Below, piece by piece: positions 61,741 through 64,000 of a stretch of 64,000 nucleotides of DNA. Where the stretch lies: NCBI GenBank assembly GCA_020632715.1, contig JACKFA010000007.1:248001-312000 (forward strand), written 5' to 3'. Each line of letters opens with the position of its first letter. Within the stretch, counting starts at the first letter, position 1. The stretch is from Deltaproteobacteria bacterium. Lineage in GTDB: Bacteria; Myxococcota_A; UBA9042; PHBI01. Under the pieces are notes generated by a model that was not told where the DNA came from, searched no databases, and was given only the letters and a program-made list of their open reading frames with translations. A program made the translations under genes and the position numbers.

Positions 61741-64000
61741 CAGTACGCCTCCACGTTCTGCGAGCGGCCGACGAGGCCGTTCCCGCCTTCGCGTCCGGCC
61801 GTCGGGCTCGAGCCGCCGAGCCCCGCGGGCCCGCCGGTCGCCGTCGCGTTCGGGATGGTGAAGCTGTTGTTCGCCGCGAGCGTGCTCGTCGCGATCCCCG
61901 GCCCGGCGATCCCGAAGGACGGCCCGCCGCAGCCGCCGCCGCCGCCGCCGCCGTTGCCGCCGTCGCCGCCGCGCCCGCCGTTGCCGCCGACGCCGGCGCC
62001 CCACGCGGGCCAGCCCGACTCGCCGCCCTGGCCGCCGATGCCGCCGGTGCCGCCGGTGCCGCCGTTGCCGCCGTTGCCGCCCGCGCCGCCGATGCCGCGC
62101 GTGACGACGTTGTCGCGGATGGTCGGCGTGCTCGCCGCGGGCACGAGGAAGATCCCGAAGGACGCGCCGCCGCCGCCGCCCGCGTTGCCGCCGGTGCCGC
62201 CGCAGCCGCCCGCCCCGCCGCCGGCGCCGCTGCCGCCGACGTCGCCGAGGTTGTGCCCGGCCGACGGGATCGAGCAGGACGCCGCCTTCGTGTTGTTCGC
62301 CCAGCCGCCCGCGGCGCCGCCCATGCCGCCCGTGCCGGCGACGCCGCCGCCGCCCGCGACGCCGCCGCCCGGCGACCACACGCCTCCGCTCACGCTGCCG
62401 TCCGCGTCGCCGCAGCCGCCGCCCGCCGCGCCGACCGAACCGGACGAGCCGTCGCCGCCGCTGGTCCCGGTCTGGTTGCCGTTCGGTTGGAAGTCGTACT
62501 TGCAGAGCCTGTCGTCCGCGCCGCCCGCGTAGGTGCCCTTGTCCCCGCCGCGCCCGTAGGTGCAGCCCTGCGCGGCGCTGTCGGCGACCTGCGGGCTCTC
62601 GTTCGTGTCGGCCTCCATGCCGACGCAGCCGACGGCCGCAGCACAGCTCGCGTTCGTGCCACCCGCGCCGCCGGCCTGCGTCTCCGCGCCGCCCGTGCAG
62701 TTGGCGTCCGCGCACTCCTTCGAGTGGAGCCCGTTCGCCCCGTTGCCGCCGTTGTCGCCGCGCGCGCCGTTGGCGCCGGTCGTGCCCGGGGCGCCGCGGC
62801 CGCCGACGATCTCGTCGTTGACGATCTCGAGCGCCGACGTGGAGCCGGAGATGTAGACGGCGACGCTCGGCGTGCCCTCGACGGTCGCGTCGTAGCCGAT
62901 GATCGTGAAGCCCGCGAGGCGCGTGGTCTGCGTGATGTTCACGGCGCGCACGGTGCCGGGGTTCTCGCCGACGCCGGGCGCCGGCCCGTCGATGACCGTC
63001 GGGAAGAGCGCGATGTCGCGCTCGGCGAAGTCCGTGCTGTAGCCGCCGTAGAGCGAGGCGCCGTTCTTCATGGTGACGCGCTCCTCGTAGACGCCGGTCG
63101 CCACGAGGATCGCGCTGTCGCCGCTGCCGAAGGCGTCGATCGCCGCCTGGATCGTGCCGAACGGCGCGCCGAGGGTGCCGTCGCCGCCGATGGCGCCGCT
63201 CACCACGAAGATCGCGGTCTCGAGGTCGCCGTCGACGCCGTCGCAGTCGCGGTCGGCGTAGGTCGCGCCCGGCACGGGCACGAACGAGAGCACGTCGGGC
63301 TGGTCCGCCGCGAGGTCGCTCGCCGCCGGGCACTCGCAGCCGTTGCCCGGGAGGGTGTCGAAGTCGGTCCACGCGTACGCCGACGAGCACACGCCCTCGA
63401 CGCAGCGCGCGGTCGTGAGGCCCGCGGCCGCGCAGGTCGCGTCGCCGCTGCAGGTCACCGCGCAGCCGCCGTTGACGCAGCGGCCCGTGCCGCAGCTCGC
63501 GTCGCTCGTGCACGCCTTCACGCACTGCTGGTACGGGGCGAGGCAGGTCTCACCGCTCGAGCAGTCGCTGTCCACGCCGCAGAGGCGCCCCCCGCCGACG
63601 CGCGTGTCGAGGCAGCCCCCGATGGTGCAGGCCGGGCCGCCGGCGGCGCCGGCGTCGCAGACGCCGAACACGTGCTGCGTGGCGGCCGAGTAGGCGAGGG
63701 TGCAGTTGCGGCCGCACTCGCCGCAGTTCGCGTCGGTCGCGTAGACGCCGCCGACGAGGAACGACTCGTCGGTCACGCCGTCGCAGTCGTTGTCGAGGCC
63801 GTCGCAGACCTCGACGTTGGCCGACAGGTCGCACGCGCCCCACTGGTAGCTGCCGCCCGAGAGCGCGCAGGTCTCGGTGCCGTAGCAGGTGGTGGCGCCC
63901 GCGTTGCCCGTGGCGTCGCAGACGCGCGCGAGCCCGGCCGTGTCGGGGCCGCACTGGCAGCTCCCGCTCGTCGGGACGCAGAGCTTGTCGCTCCCGCGCG
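61740..64000 (-). CDS. Second MopE/beta-helix protein, 5' end outside window
   Basis: At least 752 residues, open to the window edge. The GTG near 63776 lies inside a MopE motif (CDGLDNDCDGVTDESF), so it is not a start. Visible order: Cys-rich segments, MopE motif, an EGF-like stretch, DUF1565/beta-helix (IFVVSGAIGGDGTLGAPFGTI.., near 63215-63030), then Gly-rich repeats ending GRSQNVEAY. The layout matches the downstream gene, with which it overlaps by one base. The pair therefore looks like a tandem duplication expressed as one unit. Confidence 0.82.
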   Translation of the reverse strand, partial: RGSDKLCVPTSGSCQCGPDTAGLARVCDATGNAGATTCYGTETCALSGGSYQWGACDLSANVEVCDGLDNDCDGVTDESFLVGGVYATDANCGECGRNCTLAYSAATQHVFGVCDAGAAGGPACTIGGCLDTRVGGGRLCGVDSDCSSGETCLAPYQQCVKACTSDASCGTGRCVNGGCAVTCSGDATCAAAGLTTARCVEGVCSSAYAWTDFDTLPGNGCECPAASDLAADQPDVLSFVPVPGATYADRDCDGVDGDLETAIFVVSGAIGGDGTLGAPFGTIQAAIDAFGSGDSAILVATGVYEERVTMKNGASLYGGYSTDFAERDIALFPTVIDGPAPGVGENPGTVRAVNITQTTRLAGFTIIGYDATVEGTPSVAVYISGSTSALEIVNDEIVGGRGAPGTTGANGARGDNGGNGANGLHSKECADANCTGGAETQAGGAGGTNASCAAAVGCVGMEADTNESPQVADSAAQGCTYGRGGDKGTYAGGADDRLCKYDFQPNGNQTGTSGGDGSSGSVGAAGGGCGDADGSVSGGVWSPGGGVAGGGGVAGTGGMGGAAGGWANNTKAASCSIPSAGHNLGDVGGSGAGGGAGGCGGTGGNAGGGGGASFGIFLVPAASTPTIRDNVVTRGIGGAGGNGGNGGTGGTGGIGGQGGESGWPAWGAGVGGNGGRGGDGGNGGGGGGGCGGPSFGIAGPGIATSTLAANNSFTIPNATATGGPAGLGGSSPTAGREGGNGLVGRSQNVEAY

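Noticed and set aside
55705..62532. A 2275-residue + strand frame opposite the MopE/beta-helix genes
   Set aside because: It crosses several gene boundaries and has Pro/Arg low complexity from complementary GCC/GGC triplets.
61740..63776. A start codon at 63776 for the second MopE/beta-helix gene
   Set aside because: That GTG is inside a conserved CDG..DNDCDG motif, and the frame stays open to the window edge.

Overview
The window comes from a very GC-rich (over 70% by eye) Gram-negative bacterium, most likely a member of the Myxococcota. The evidence is indirect. There is a protein built from 21 copies of the Myxococcus-type cysteine-rich repeat that ends in a MYXO-CTERM-like tail. A small lipoprotein resembles a domain common in myxobacterial proteins. 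There are many MopE-type Cys/Asp motifs, and no rRNA, tRNA, CRISPR or transposase gene is visible. About half of the roughly 25 genes encode lipoproteins, usually with a low-complexity Asp/Ala/Thr tether after the lipidated Cys.

Layout. 1-8.6 kb, + strand: a 1626-aa lipoprotein (seven FG-GAP blades, RTX-like and cadherin-like repeats), an acetyl/propionyl-CoA synthetase, a small lipoprotein and a 111-aa protein. 8.6-24.0 kb, - strand: a small membrane protein and a coupled pair made of a 216-aa lipoprotein and a 4646-aa lipoprotein with six Gly-rich repeats. 24.2-30.8 kb: a small secreted protein, an MgtC/SapB membrane protein, a Cys-motif membrane protein, a choice-of-anchor A protein, an (AAEP)n lipoprotein and a zinc-free MDR oxidoreductase. 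30.85-43.5 kb, - strand: a 3641-aa lipoprotein with 19 cadherin-like (He_PIG type) repeats and a 535-aa PPC-domain lipoprotein. 43.9-48.6 kb: a LysR regulator divergent from a putative RiPP operon. 48.7-55.0 kb: a Sel1-repeat lipoprotein and the Cys-rich repeat protein. 55.3-64.0 kb, - strand: an AAA/STAND-like ATPase and two translationally coupled paralogues with MopE motifs and a beta-helix.

The most interesting locus is 43.9-48.6 kb. A 127-aa lipoprotein-type precursor carries twelve GCP[S/T] motifs. It overlaps an MNIO (DUF692) enzyme gene, which overlaps a DUF2063/HvfC-BufC-like partner gene that appears frameshifted in this assembly. That gene overlaps a c-type-cytochrome lipoprotein, and a P460-like haem lipoprotein follows. 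This looks like a membrane-tethered, Cys-modified peptide system related to bufferins and HvfA but with a different core motif. A LysR-type T-N11-A dyad lies between the regulator and the precursor.

The rest reads as a surface and envelope arsenal: giant repeat lipoproteins, metal-binding Cys/Asp repeats and polysaccharide- or adhesion-type folds, mixed with a few metabolic genes. Long genes on both strands show C-rich 5' halves and G-rich 3' halves on their own coding strand. This skew also produces very long but spurious antisense frames.
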